56,119 bases of DNA from JAFDVL01 sp043736395 (GTDB taxonomy: Bacteria > Acidobacteriota > Blastocatellia > RBC074). The stretch is from positions 1-56,119 of the forward strand of contig JAYTCQ010000020.1 of assembly GCA_043736395.1 (NCBI GenBank), written 5' to 3'. Both the position numbers and the translations under genes were made by a program. Position 1 is the stretch's first letter, and the number at the start of each line of letters is the position of its first letter. The notes beneath the pieces were generated by a model, which ran no database searches, was not told the DNA's origin, and saw nothing but the letters and a program-made list of their open reading frames with translations. Of this stretch, positions 42,315 to 50,861 are shown piece after piece.

Positions 42315-44114
42315 TTACATCCTCGGATTCGCAGGTTTGTTCGGTTTATCCCAACCAAATGCGCCTTTGACCTTCAACTTGCGCTTATAGACTTTGTCGC
42401 CGCACATCGCAAAAAGGGTATCGAAATTTTCACCGCCAAAAGTGACATTTGCGACCTTGCCGTTCGGCGTCGGAATAATCGCATTCACTCTTCCCATCTG
42501 ATCGGAAATTTGAATTCCCATCTTTGTTGCAATGTATAAACGTCCATCACGGTCTACGCGCGTGCCGTCGGGAGCTGCATCTTCGGCTGAATCTGGTTTG
42601 TGCAGCCAAAAATATTTTTGCTTGTGCGCGAGCGTACCGTCCGCTTGGATTTGATAGCTGTACACCCAATGTGAACGCGAATCGGCAACGTACAACAAAG
42701 TCTGATCGGGCGAGAGCGTGACGCCATTAGGAAACGTTAAGCCAGTGTCTACAACTATTTTCTCACCGCTCGGTTTGATGAGCCAGACTTTGCTTGGTTC
42801 AGGCGCAGCGTTCGGATTCGTGGCGTAAATGTTGCCGTTATTTGCAACGACAAGATCATTTCCTTTAAATCCTTCAGCGACCGTCGTGCCTTTGCCGTCA
42901 GGTGTGTAAGCGGAGATTTTCAGCTCGCCGACAGAAGCGACATAAAGTCTTCCATCAGGGCCGAAATTTTGTCCATCTCTTTTTTTCGTGTCGGTAATGA
43001 ATTCACTGACTTTTCCATCCAAGCCAATTTTATATGTTTTGGTGTTGACGACATCATTATAAAAAACTTCGCCCTTAGTATTTGTAGAAGGGCCTTCGGT
43101 GAAGCGATAGCCTTCAGCCACCAATTGCCAGCCTTCGCCAGGGATTAACAAGTCTTTGAGAAAAACGTTTTTTGACTCGCCAGTTTTGATTGGATTCGGA
43201 TAATCCTTCCAAAGGTAGCGCATGACATCCGGGAAAATTGCCGTCCCTTGCCTACCGCTGTGACCGCCTTCGCCCCACGTGTGTTGGACATCGTAGCCAG
43301 CAAACGTGAGTGCCCGTTCAATCGTTTGATTCGCCATCCACCAATCGCCAGCGTAGATATTTTGATCGTTTGATCCATCCTGCAAAAAGATGCGGAGCGG
43401 CTTTGGTTCAATCTTACGAATCACTGAGTGGTACTCATCTCCGCCGCGCAAACCAACATACGTACCAATCGCGCTGAAGACTCTGGAAAATGCGTCAGGA
43501 CGCTCCCAGGCGGCAGTGAACGCGGCGATGGCTCCGCTGGAGCTGCCGCCGATGGCGCGGTCATTTCCGCTTTTTGATAATCGAATTGCGCGTCCGTCAG
43601 TAGTCTTTTTTGTTTCGACTTCGGGCAGAATTTCTTCGAGGATGAACCGCGCGTAGTTGTCGCCTAAACCATCATATTCAAAGCTGCGATTGAAGCGATC
43701 AATGGCGGAATTCGTATCTTTGGGATCGTTCGGATTTGTTCGCGCCGTACGTTCAGGAGCGCGTACGCGACCGTGCATCACAAAGACGCCAATCGTAATC
43801 GGCATTTCTTTTTTGTGAATTAAATTATCGAAGACGACAGGCGCATTCCATTGCACGCCGTCCTGATTGACGTAAACACAAGCAGGTTTGTCGGGCGAAT
43901 ATTGCGCCGGAACATACACCCAATATTCACGCCACGTGCCTGGAAAAATCTTAGAATTTTCAAAAGTGAATTTCATAACTTCACCTTTGGGAACTCCGGG
44001 TTGCACAACAGAATCGGGATGAACCGGATAATTTTCAGTGGACTGCGGTTGCGCAAATGCAGGCAGCAACAGGAACAGAGAGACAATCAGTAACAACACT
44101 TGTGGTCGTTTCAT
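42315..44114 (-). CDS. Secreted fusion of esterase domain and SMP-30/gluconolactonase domain
   Basis: 599 residues from the ATG at 44114, which has AAAGGA upstream and a signal peptide after it. Residues about 30-320 are an enterochelin-esterase-like alpha/beta hydrolase, with nucleophile serine in GGSSSG, LQDGSNDQN, and a C-terminal histidine in GEGGHSG. Residues about 335-599 are an SMP-30/gluconolactonase beta-propeller (YRFTEGPSTNTKGEVFYNDV, GQNFGPDGRLYVAS, FPNGVTLSPDQTLLYVADS). The fusion may release and then open a lactone, for example from an aldonic or uronic ester; this is an inference. Confidence 0.88.
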   Translation of the reverse strand: MKRPQVLLLIVSLFLLLPAFAQPQSTENYPVHPDSVVQPGVPKGEVMKFTFENSKIFPGTWREYWVYVPAQYSPDKPACVYVNQDGVQWNAPVVFDNLIHKKEMPITIGVFVMHGRVRAPERTARTNPNDPKDTNSAIDRFNRSFEYDGLGDNYARFILEEILPEVETKKTTDGRAIRLSKSGNDRAIGGSSSGAIAAFTAAWERPDAFSRVFSAIGTYVGLRGGDEYHSVIRKIEPKPLRIFLQDGSNDQNIYAGDWWMANQTIERALTFAGYDVQHTWGEGGHSGRQGTAIFPDVMRYLWKDYPNPIKTGESKNVFLKDLLIPGEGWQLVAEGYRFTEGPSTNTKGEVFYNDVVNTKTYKIGLDGKVSEFITDTKKRDGQNFGPDGRLYVASVGELKISAYTPDGKGTTVAEGFKGNDLVVANNGNIYATNPNAAPEPSKVWLIKPSGEKIVVDTGLTFPNGVTLSPDQTLLYVADSRSHWVYSYQIQADGTLAHKQKYFWLHKPDSAEDAAPDGTRVDRDGRLYIATKMGIQISDQMGRVNAIIPTPNGKVANVTFGGENFDTLFAMCGDKVYKRKLKVKGAFGWDKPNKPANPRM

Positions 44115-44200
44115 AGCAGCGAATTTCCTTTCGAGAGAGACGAATTTGTAATTGCGATTTGGAGGCATCGTAATACAAATTGTTGAGAGGGGGAAGGGCA

Positions 44201-44352
44201 CTGGGAGCGCAAGCATCCTGCTGGCCGTTTGCGCGCGCAGCGTCGCAAACGTAGTGACGAGAAATTACACTAAAGAATAAGTAACCTCCTCGCCACGCCC
44301 ACGAGTGGCGTTTCACGCGCTCGCGTAGCCAGCAGGATGCTGGCGCTCCCAG
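44201..44352. repeat. Nested inverted repeat (GGGAGCGCAAGCATCCTGC family)
   Basis: Outer arms 44201-44225 and 44328-44352 are near-perfect complements. They match the element at 37867-38023 but with CTGGC in place of CTTGC in both arms, so the arms changed together. Confidence 0.9.
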
Positions 44353-44371
44353 CGAGGGATCAAAACACAAA

Positions 44372-44393
44372 CGGCAGGAATAAATTCCTGCCG
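44372..44393 (-). terminator. Terminator of tRNA-Ala
   Basis: A 10-bp perfect stem (CGGCAGGAAT / ATTCCTGCCG) with a 2-base spacer, followed on the minus strand by TTTGTGTTTT, 20 bases downstream of the tRNA. Confidence 0.8.
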
Positions 44394-44412
44394 AACGGGG
44401 GTCGAGATTAAT

Positions 44413-44489
44413 TGGTGGACCTGAGGAGGGTCGAACTCCTGACCTCTGCATTGCGAACGCAGCGCTCTGCCAAACTGAGCTACAGGCCC
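44413..44489 (-). tRNA. tRNA-Ala(CGC)
   Basis: A complete 77-base cloverleaf including encoded CCA. The acceptor GGGCCTG/CAGGTCC contains the G3-U70 pair that defines alanine tRNAs. The anticodon stem is CTGCG/TGCAG with loop TTCGCAA, giving anticodon CGC. The T arm is AGGAG-TTCGACC-CTCCT. Confidence 0.97.
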
Positions 44490-44583
44490 TTGAAAGAAAA
44501 GTGATCTTAGCTTGCGCAAAACATTGCTGTCAAGCGGTGGCTGAGAATTGACAGTTTTCAAAATCGCGTGATAGCTTCGCTGC

Positions 44584-45546
44584 TTGCAACAGGAAATTTC
44601 TCACAATTCGACGCCCCTTGAACGTGCCATTAAACGTCGCGGAGCTGTCCGCACGTACCTTGAATATTTTTTCGCGTGGGCGATTTTTCAAGCGTTAGGC
44701 TTATTGCCGCGTCGGACGGCGATTGCTGTCGGCAAAGGAATCGCTTCGATCATTCGAATAATAATCCCGCGTCTGCGTCGCCATGCGCAGTCAAATCTTC
44801 AACTCGCTTTTCCTGAACTTGATGCGGTTGCGCGGGAGCGAATCGAGAAAGGCACATTTCAAAACTTGGGGCGAGCATTAGCGGAAACGGCAAACTTTCC
44901 AAAACTGAATCGTGAAAATATTGAGAAAGTTGTCGAATACGAAGGCTTGGAAAATTACCACGCGGCAGTTGCTCAAGGGCGCGGAGTGATCTTGCTGACA
45001 GGCCATCTCGGAGCCTGGGAGCTATCTGTTTTTGCGCATTCGATTTACGGTTATCCGATGTCGTTTCTGGCTCGACGAATTGATAATCCATTAGTAGAAA
45101 ATCTGGCAGAAACGAATCGTTCACGTTTTGGAAATCGCAGTATTGATAAAAAAGGTTCGTTGCGTGAAGTGCTGAAAACTTTAAAATCCGGAGGTGTGGT
45201 CGGCATCCTCGCTGATCTCAACAGCGCACGTGAAGAAGGAGTATTTATTGACTTTTTTGGCGTCAAGGCCTGTGCTACTGCCGGGATCGCGACGCTGGCT
45301 TTGCGTACTGGAGCAGTGGTTTTACCGGGCTACATTGTATGGGATGACACAAAGAAAATTCATCGCCTATGCTTTGAACCTGCGCTGGAAACGATTAATA
45401 TCGGCAATCAAAAAGAAGATGTGATTTTGAATACGCAGCAGTATGCGAAAGTCATCGAAAATGTGATTCGACGCTTTCCCGATCAATGGCTCTGGATTCA
45501 TCGTCGTTGGCGCACCAGACCGGAAGGCGAGGCAGAAATTTATTAA
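44584..45546 (+). CDS. lpxL: Lipid A biosynthesis acyltransferase
   Basis: 320 residues of the LpxL/HtrB family. The HxxxxE catalytic motif is in LLTGHLGAWE, followed by SFLARRIDNPLV, GGVVGILADLNS and IRRFPDQWLWIHRRW. It adds a secondary acyl chain to lipid A at the inner membrane. No ATG is available, and the start is taken as the TTG at 44584. It overlaps lpxB by one base (TAATG), so the two are coupled. Confidence 0.9.
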   Translation: MQQEISHNSTPLERAIKRRGAVRTYLEYFFAWAIFQALGLLPRRTAIAVGKGIASIIRIIIPRLRRHAQSNLQLAFPELDAVARERIEKGTFQNLGRALAETANFPKLNRENIEKVVEYEGLENYHAAVAQGRGVILLTGHLGAWELSVFAHSIYGYPMSFLARRIDNPLVENLAETNRSRFGNRSIDKKGSLREVLKTLKSGGVVGILADLNSAREEGVFIDFFGVKACATAGIATLALRTGAVVLPGYIVWDDTKKIHRLCFEPALETINIGNQKEDVILNTQQYAKVIENVIRRFPDQWLWIHRRWRTRPEGEAEIY

Positions 45547-46712
45547 TGCCAACTGCGCCAGCTAACTTAAAATTGATGATTGTCGCAGGAGAAGCTTCGG
45601 GCGATAAACATGCAGCGCACTTGGTCAAAGCTTTACGTAAATTGCGTCCTGATGTGCAGTTTGAAATTTTTGGTTCAGGGGGAGAAGAGATGCGCTCCAC
45701 AGGTGTGGAAACATTAGTTGACGCGCGCGAACTGGCAATTATGGGTGTACTGGAAGTGGCGTCAGCTTTGCCAAAATTTCTAAGAGTTTTTCGTCTGTTG
45801 CGCGAGGCTGCAAATGTGCGAAAACCTAATGCGGTCATCCTCGTAGATTTTCCTGAATTCAATTTACGCTTAGCTAGAAAGCTCAAACGTGACGGGCATC
45901 GTGTGTTCTATTACATCAGTCCGCAGGTCTGGGCGTGGCGTAGTTATCGAGTAAAGCAAATCAAGCGCGATGTTGAAAGCATGCTGGTGATTTTACCTTT
46001 TGAAAAAGCGTTTTATGAGCAGCAGGGAGTGCAGGTGGAATACGTCGGGCATCCGCTTTTGGATAGTGTAAAAGTGACGTCATCGCGAAGTGAATTTTGT
46101 CGTCAGAATCAACTTGATGAAACGAAAAATTTGATAGCTTTGTTGCCAGGATCGCGCCGCAAAGAAGTGAGCTACATTTTGCCTCCCATGCTTGAAGCAG
46201 CGCGTGAATGCTACAAAATAAATCCTGATTGGCAGTTCGTCATTCCGTTAGCAAAAACGATTGACAAGGAAGTTGTAACCGAGATGACGAGTGATTTTCC
46301 GAATGTGAAATTAATTGAGGGCGATACGTATAATGCTGTCAATGCAGCAGATTTGGCAGTGGTTGCCAGCGGTACGGCGACACTGGAAACGGCGATTATC
46401 GGGACTCCGTTGATTGTTTGTTATCGAGCTTCAGCGCTGAATTGGAAGCTTTTTACTCCATTCATTAAAGTTCCGTTTGTCGGAATGCCAAACCTGATTG
46501 CCGGACGGGTGATAGCTCCGGAATTATTGCAGGATCAGCTCAACGCAGATACTTTATCGCGCGAAATTCACGCTATGTTGAGCGACCCGGAACGTTTGAG
46601 AAACGCTCGTCTTGAAATGCGGAAAGTCCGTGAAAAACTCGGTGAATCAAACGCTTCCGCGCGTGCTGCGGAGGCAATTCTGAAAAGCCTTTCCACTCAA
46701 CCTATTTTTTAA
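45546..46712 (+). CDS. lpxB: Lipid-A-disaccharide synthase
   Basis: 388 residues. LpxB joins UDP-diacylglucosamine and lipid X. Diagnostic segments are IVAGEASGDKHAAHLVKAL, ILVDFPEFNLRLAR, YYISPQVWAWRSYRVKQIKR, MLVILPFEKAFY, YVGHPLLD, IALLPGSRRKEV, ASGTATLETAI and VGMPNLIAGRVIAPELLQ. The presence of lpxL-lpxB confirms a lipid A outer membrane. Confidence 0.96.
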   Translation: MPTAPANLKLMIVAGEASGDKHAAHLVKALRKLRPDVQFEIFGSGGEEMRSTGVETLVDARELAIMGVLEVASALPKFLRVFRLLREAANVRKPNAVILVDFPEFNLRLARKLKRDGHRVFYYISPQVWAWRSYRVKQIKRDVESMLVILPFEKAFYEQQGVQVEYVGHPLLDSVKVTSSRSEFCRQNQLDETKNLIALLPGSRRKEVSYILPPMLEAARECYKINPDWQFVIPLAKTIDKEVVTEMTSDFPNVKLIEGDTYNAVNAADLAVVASGTATLETAIIGTPLIVCYRASALNWKLFTPFIKVPFVGMPNLIAGRVIAPELLQDQLNADTLSREIHAMLSDPERLRNARLEMRKVREKLGESNASARAAEAILKSLSTQPIF

Positions 46713-46858
46713 TTATCACACAAAAAGCATTTCTTTACTTTGTAATCAGATTTCGGTAGGATAACCTCGCCTTGGAAGTTATGACCTGCCTTGCTACCCC
46801 GCAAAGCTACTATCTGCAAATAATCCATTTGATAGCCCTAGTCCCCAGAAATGACTTT

Positions 46859-47641
46859 ATGAAGCTTAGGTTAATTGCGCTTGTACTGGCAATTGGAACT
46901 GTTTTATTAGCAACCGAAGCCAGCTACGCACAGGAAAAAATAGCGGAAACTCCTTCCTCAGTCGTCAGGAGATTTTACGATTTCTTACGCCATAAAAAAT
47001 ATTTCGAAGGCTTCTCAGTCTCTGTTTATAGAGCCGCGCTAGAAGGATTAAAAGACGAGGACTTACGAGAATTGGAGCCGGATTTTGAGCGTCTGGCATC
47101 TTCTTTACCTGATCTGGTACAGATCGAAGGCGAGCAAGTCAGTGGAGATCGCGCCTCGGTTTTTGTCAAACTTCCGAATGAGCAAAAAGCGCAGGAAGTG
47201 ACATTAATTAAACAATCAGGCCAATGGCTGGTCGGTGATTTGGATACACAGAAGTATGTGAAAAAGCAGGGACGCAATTTTTTTTTTAACGAACGAATTC
47301 GTGTCAGTGAAGCTGAAGCCAACGAATGGATGCAGGAAATTCTAGGGTATGAGTTAGTATATTTTAAGGCGAAGCAGCGATTTGCTACCTTTGACGACCT
47401 TGCTAAATTAAGTAGTGTCTCGGCACAATTGCTGACCGGAACAGTAAGCGGTTATATTTTTGAAATTCAAGTGAGTGACGACGCTAAAAAGTTTTCAGCT
47501 ACGGCCAGACCTGTTGCTCACGGACGAACCGGACGATTAAGCTTCTACGCTGATCAGACAAATCTTGTTCGGGCCGAAGATAAATCAGGCCAGGCGGCAT
47601 CTCTTTCCTCCCCACCGTATCAAGGTAGCAGAAATAAATAA
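46859..47641 (+). CDS. Secreted protein with NTF2-like/lumazine-binding-type N-terminal domain
   Basis: 260 residues from the ATG at 46859, directly followed by a signal peptide (cleavage after SYAQ). Residues about 30-140 resemble small NTF2-like secreted domains (PSSVVRRFYDFLRHKKYFEGF, IEGEQVSGDRASVFVKLP, LIKQSGQWLVGDL). Residues about 160-245 resemble the globular part of type II pseudopilin-like proteins. I do not recognise a defined family. It precedes a PilZ gene by 22 bases. Confidence 0.65.
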   Translation: MKLRLIALVLAIGTVLLATEASYAQEKIAETPSSVVRRFYDFLRHKKYFEGFSVSVYRAALEGLKDEDLRELEPDFERLASSLPDLVQIEGEQVSGDRASVFVKLPNEQKAQEVTLIKQSGQWLVGDLDTQKYVKKQGRNFFFNERIRVSEAEANEWMQEILGYELVYFKAKQRFATFDDLAKLSSVSAQLLTGTVSGYIFEIQVSDDAKKFSATARPVAHGRTGRLSFYADQTNLVRAEDKSGQAASLSSPPYQGSRNK

Positions 47642-47663
47642 TTTATTATTATTATTACCACTT

Positions 47664-48101
47664 ATGACGAACCAAACTTTAAGCCGGAAATTAACTTCCT
47701 TGATGCGGGAAGCTCTTATTAACAGAAGAAATAATCGAAGATTGCCAGTCAAACTATCTTTGAAATATTCAATTGTTTGCCAGATGCGGGGGTTCGGAAC
47801 TCATAAAACGAGGCAAGTGAAAGGATATACTGTGGACGTGAGCCGCAACGGAATTTCACTGAGAACTTCGATGATTACGATTGACGGGACGCACGTTTCA
47901 GTGAGCCCTGACACGGTCACGAATAAAGCTTTGGAAATTGAATTAGATCTCCCGCATAAAACAATTGTCTTGAAAGGCCTGCCGCTTCGATATGAGCATA
48001 ACGGAGATAATAACTATTATCTCGTCGGTGTGAAAATATTAGCTATGCCAGCCGAAGACCGCAAAGAATACGACGCCTTCCTTAAATCTTTAGGAATGTA
48101 A
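47664..48101 (+). CDS. PilZ-domain protein (c-di-GMP binding)
   Basis: 145 residues. The PilZ signature is complete: overlapping RxxxR motifs at R21/R25 and R22/R26, and DVSRNG (D58, S60, G63), the DxSxxG motif. A single PilZ domain with a short helical N terminus. It probably works as a c-di-GMP receptor; its target is unknown. It is just downstream of a secreted protein gene. Confidence 0.88.
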   Translation: MTNQTLSRKLTSLMREALINRRNNRRLPVKLSLKYSIVCQMRGFGTHKTRQVKGYTVDVSRNGISLRTSMITIDGTHVSVSPDTVTNKALEIELDLPHKTIVLKGLPLRYEHNGDNNYYLVGVKILAMPAEDRKEYDAFLKSLGM

Positions 48102-48181
48102 TTTGGGTTAGCTCATTAGATTTGGTACACTAATTCGTGGCAAAGCCATCCCCACGTTCTTGTTCAGCAAGACTGAAACTA

Positions 48182-48802
48182 ATGAAAAAGCATACACATC
48201 TTTTAAAGATTACGCCTGATCAAATTTTAGTAGCTTATCAACACGGAATGTTCCCGATGGCTCACGGGAAAACCGGTGAGATTCATTGGTATACCTCTGA
48301 TCCCCGCGCGCTGGTTCCATTGGATGAAGGTTTTACGATCAGACGATCACTTCAGAAATTTTTTCAAAAGCATCCCTACCAAATTAAATTTAATACTGAT
48401 TTTCCTGCCACGATTCGCGCCTGCGCTCGGCACGAAAAAGTAGAAGAAGAGGAAGTCTGGTTAAGCGATGAGATGGTGGAACTCTACATCGAATTACACC
48501 GGCGAGGTCATGCGCATTCAGTTGAAGTTTGGGAAGGCGAAAATCTGGTTGGGGGGTTGTATGGCATTGCTATGCGTTCGGCTTTTTTTGGTGAGTCCAT
48601 GTTTAGTCGAGTTCCATTTGCCTCACAGATTGCACTGATTACTCTTGTTGAGCATCTTCGTAAGCAGCAATTCGAATTACTTGATGCTCAGGTCATGTCC
48701 CCGCATCTACGACAATTTGGGGCCTGTGATGTTTCTCATGAGGAGTATTGGAAAATATTGCTCCGAGCTTTACGGGATGATCGAGAATTTCTGATCAAAT
48801 AA
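48182..48802 (+). CDS. aat: Leucyl/phenylalanyl-tRNA--protein transferase
   Basis: 206 residues; adds Leu or Phe to N termini beginning with Arg or Lys (N-end rule). Motifs are LVAYQHGMFPMA, IHWYTSDPRALVPLD, LVGGLYGIAMRSAFFGESMFSRV and LLDAQVMSPHLRQFGA. The ATG at 48182 fits the family N terminus; a GTG at 48137 would add 15 residues. A strong 3' hairpin follows. Confidence 0.94.
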   Translation: MKKHTHLLKITPDQILVAYQHGMFPMAHGKTGEIHWYTSDPRALVPLDEGFTIRRSLQKFFQKHPYQIKFNTDFPATIRACARHEKVEEEEVWLSDEMVELYIELHRRGHAHSVEVWEGENLVGGLYGIAMRSAFFGESMFSRVPFASQIALITLVEHLRKQQFELLDAQVMSPHLRQFGACDVSHEEYWKILLRALRDDREFLIK

Positions 48803-48822
48803 GAAAACTAAATTAGGTGGTA

Positions 48823-48861
48823 CAAAGCCAGTTTTCAATCTCAATTGAAAAACTGGCTTTG
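48823..48861 (+). terminator. 3' hairpin of aat
   Basis: CAAAGCCAGTTTTCAAT pairs with its complement (one extra A) around a short loop, 20 bases after the aat stop. The U-tract is weak. Confidence 0.65.
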
Positions 48862-48903
48862 CATTGTGTTCAAGCTTAAGTGACAGGGAGGGGAGAGATA
48901 ACG

Positions 48904-48941
48904 TTCTGCCCACGTTGGCTGAGTAATACACGTGGGCAGAA
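48904..48941. repeat. Perfect 12-bp hairpin in non-coding region
   Basis: TTCTGCCCACGT / ACGTGGGCAGAA around a 14-base loop. It could be a second terminator or part of an RNA. The stretch 48862-50095 has no convincing gene on either strand, is AT-rich and holds several hairpins. Confidence 0.8.
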
Positions 48942-49392
48942 AAGCTCGATCAGGGACGCTCTCAATTAAGATACAGTTATCCCCCAATGGCTGGTAACGA
49001 TCGAGCCAAACTTATAAAAACAAGATAAATCTTTTGTAAAATTTTGATTCTCAATGACTTAATATCGGGCAATGAGAATGAGCTTTAATAATTCTTGATG
49101 TGATTAATATGCAAATGAAGATTGTGTAAGAAGCCTGGAAGCCTTATTTTTTAGTGGCTTTCTTCTAGGCAGGAACAGTGTACCTGTCTAAACACACTAA
49201 TGCAAGCAGTTTTTTAAACTGATTTAAAAATGTTTAGCATCGGTCGGTTTGACCGAATTTTTTTATGGCTGATGAAGTATAGAAAGATCGAACAATGAGA
49301 AGGTGGTTATTTGAGAACGCTTATTGTCACAATTTTTCTGTTTTACTTCCTTAGTTTAAACGCATAGCCAAATTATCAAATTGGGGGTGATA

Positions 49393-49496
49393 GTGTTCGA
49401 CTTAAATTAAACTTAAATGCCAAGTCAGTACCCGATGATAGAATCCCAACGGGTCTGACCTGACGAGTGTGAGATACTCGGCACCTGCGCCAACAC
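49393..49496 (+). ncRNA. Candidate structured RNA with a three-way junction
   Basis: Four nested or adjacent helices can form: P1 GTGTT/AACAC (49393-49397 with 49492-49496), P2 TGCC/GGCA (49418-49421 with 49480-49483), P3 GTCAG+CCCG with CGGG+CTGAC (49424-49459) and P4 GAGT/ACTC (49465-49479). The element sits in a gene-free region. No known riboswitch or ribozyme core was recognised. The strand is assumed. Confidence 0.3.
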
Positions 49497-50049
49497 CAAA
49501 ACTTGTTTAGTAGCTTATAAATACTACTTGCAATCCAAAAAATCAGATGATTCAATGGAGTTAACGATAGTAATAGTTGAATTGCCTGTGTAGAACACAA
49601 TCGAAAGATATATTTCGAATTCTCGATTGTATAATTAGATTTTTAACGCAATATAATTAGCTATAACGCTTGAAGGTGATTATTACTGTAATCTCGAATA
49701 GCCAATATCTTAAAATAATTTACGAACGCATAAAAAATGTAGCATAAAACGCCGGTACCAATTTGCTTGCCAAAATGAAAAGGCAAGGCAATAAAAATAC
49801 TACCAAATTATCCAAACTTGTCAATTTAAATTTATTAAACGCCAGGCGCTTTGTTTAACCCTGGAATGTAACTGTCTTTTAAAGAGAATAAAAAGATCAA
49901 ATCTCATTTTGTCTATTGTCAAGTTGGTAAAATTATTGTAAAAGTCTTACATACAGCTTGTTAATTAGTTTCTTATTTTTTGTTTGGTCATTTGACTAAT
50001 TTCTTATTCAAATCACCAATGTGTTCTCTGTTATTTCAGTAGCAACCTG

Positions 50050-50066
50050 CTGTTCTTTTTGAACAG
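50050..50066. promoter_or_regulatory. Palindrome upstream of the 24-codon ORF
   Basis: CTGTTC-N5-GAACAG lies 14 bases before the ribosome binding site of the small ORF. It could be an operator or a 5' UTR hairpin. Confidence 0.4.
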
Positions 50067-50095
50067 TGCTAACATTGTGAAAGGAGACCACTAAC

Positions 50096-50170
50096 ATGAG
50101 CGAAAATATTGTACTCACAGTTGAGGAAGTCGAAGAAGTCATCGCCCCAGGCGTTGGATTAGCAGACTAG
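50096..50170 (+). CDS. 24-residue peptide with RiPP-leader-like sequence
   Basis: A compact transcription unit: AAAGGAG, spacer, ATG, 24 codons, TAG, then a terminator. The peptide is acidic and contains LTVEEVEEVIAPG, resembling leader sequences of ribosomal peptides (LxxEELxxVxGG), followed by only VGLAD. No modification enzyme, protease or transporter lies in the window. It could be a precursor peptide, a regulatory small protein, or a leader remnant. Not recognised as a named family. Confidence 0.6.
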   Translation: MSENIVLTVEEVEEVIAPGVGLAD

Positions 50171-50185
50171 TTCTCTCTGGAAATT

Positions 50186-50228
50186 AAAAAGAAAAACGCA
50201 GCATTGAACAAGCTGCGTTTTTCTTTTT
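50186..50228 (+). terminator. Strong rho-independent terminator after the 24-codon ORF
   Basis: A 17-bp perfect stem (core AACGCAGC / GCTGCGTT) with a 9-base loop and a long T-run. It also faces the 3' end of the superoxide dismutase gene. Confidence 0.92.
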
Positions 50229-50249
50229 TGTAAGATATTTAACTTAGTC

Positions 50250-50861
50250 TTAAGGTGTCACGATGCGACTATCACAGGCTGCCCAATCCATATTGCTCAT
50301 AAAGGCTTCAATATATTTAGGACGCTCAGCGGGCTTATAGTCACGGAAGAAAGCATGCTCCCAAACATCCAGGACTACAATGGGTTTGAATCCTGCAATA
50401 TTTCCATCTTCATGCAAAGTTATCCAGTGATTTGAAAGTCTTGAGGTATGCGGGTCTTGATAGCAAACAGCCCAGCCGACGCCGCGCATGGTACCGATAC
50501 TGACAAAGTCTTTTTTCCAGGTTTCAAAATCTCCAAAGCTGGCAGCCGCCGCGGCTTTGAAACTTGAACTTGCCTCAGGTTCGGGACTGCCATCTTTTTT
50601 CATGTTTCCAAAGTAATATTCATGTAAAACCATGCCATTATACTCAAAGCCAAGACGGCGAGTTAATTCCGCATATCCAGGTGTTCCTGCTTGCCCACCG
50701 TGAATCATTTCGGCGATTTTTTCGTTTAGTAAATTGGTGTTGGTGACATAGCCTTTGTAAAGAGCAAAATGAATTTCAATCGTTTCATTCGAAATTCCAT
50801 TAAGGTCATTTAGGTTAAAATCTTTTGCGGTATACGCAGCGCCAGCAGTTAAGTTAGCCAT
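50250..50861 (-). CDS. Superoxide dismutase, Fe/Mn family
   Basis: 203 residues. Metal ligands are H31 (EIHFALYKGYV), H80 (GMVLHEYYFGN), D165 and H169 (VVLDVWEHAFFRDY). It converts superoxide to peroxide and oxygen. There is no signal peptide, so it is cytoplasmic. The metal cannot be decided with certainty from sequence. AGGAG precedes the ATG. Confidence 0.94.
   Translation of the reverse strand: MANLTAGAAYTAKDFNLNDLNGISNETIEIHFALYKGYVTNTNLLNEKIAEMIHGGQAGTPGYAELTRRLGFEYNGMVLHEYYFGNMKKDGSPEPEASSSFKAAAAASFGDFETWKKDFVSIGTMRGVGWAVCYQDPHTSRLSNHWITLHEDGNIAGFKPIVVLDVWEHAFFRDYKPAERPKYIEAFMSNMDWAACDSRIVTP

Noticed and set aside
49459..49485. Hammerhead ribozyme, suggested by CTGACGAG followed by a hairpin
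   Set aside because: The required GAAA core segment and the cleavage-site stem are missing.
50050..50066. LexA box (CTGT...ACAG)
   Set aside because: The spacing is 9 rather than 8 bases, and LexA motifs in this phylum are not established for me.
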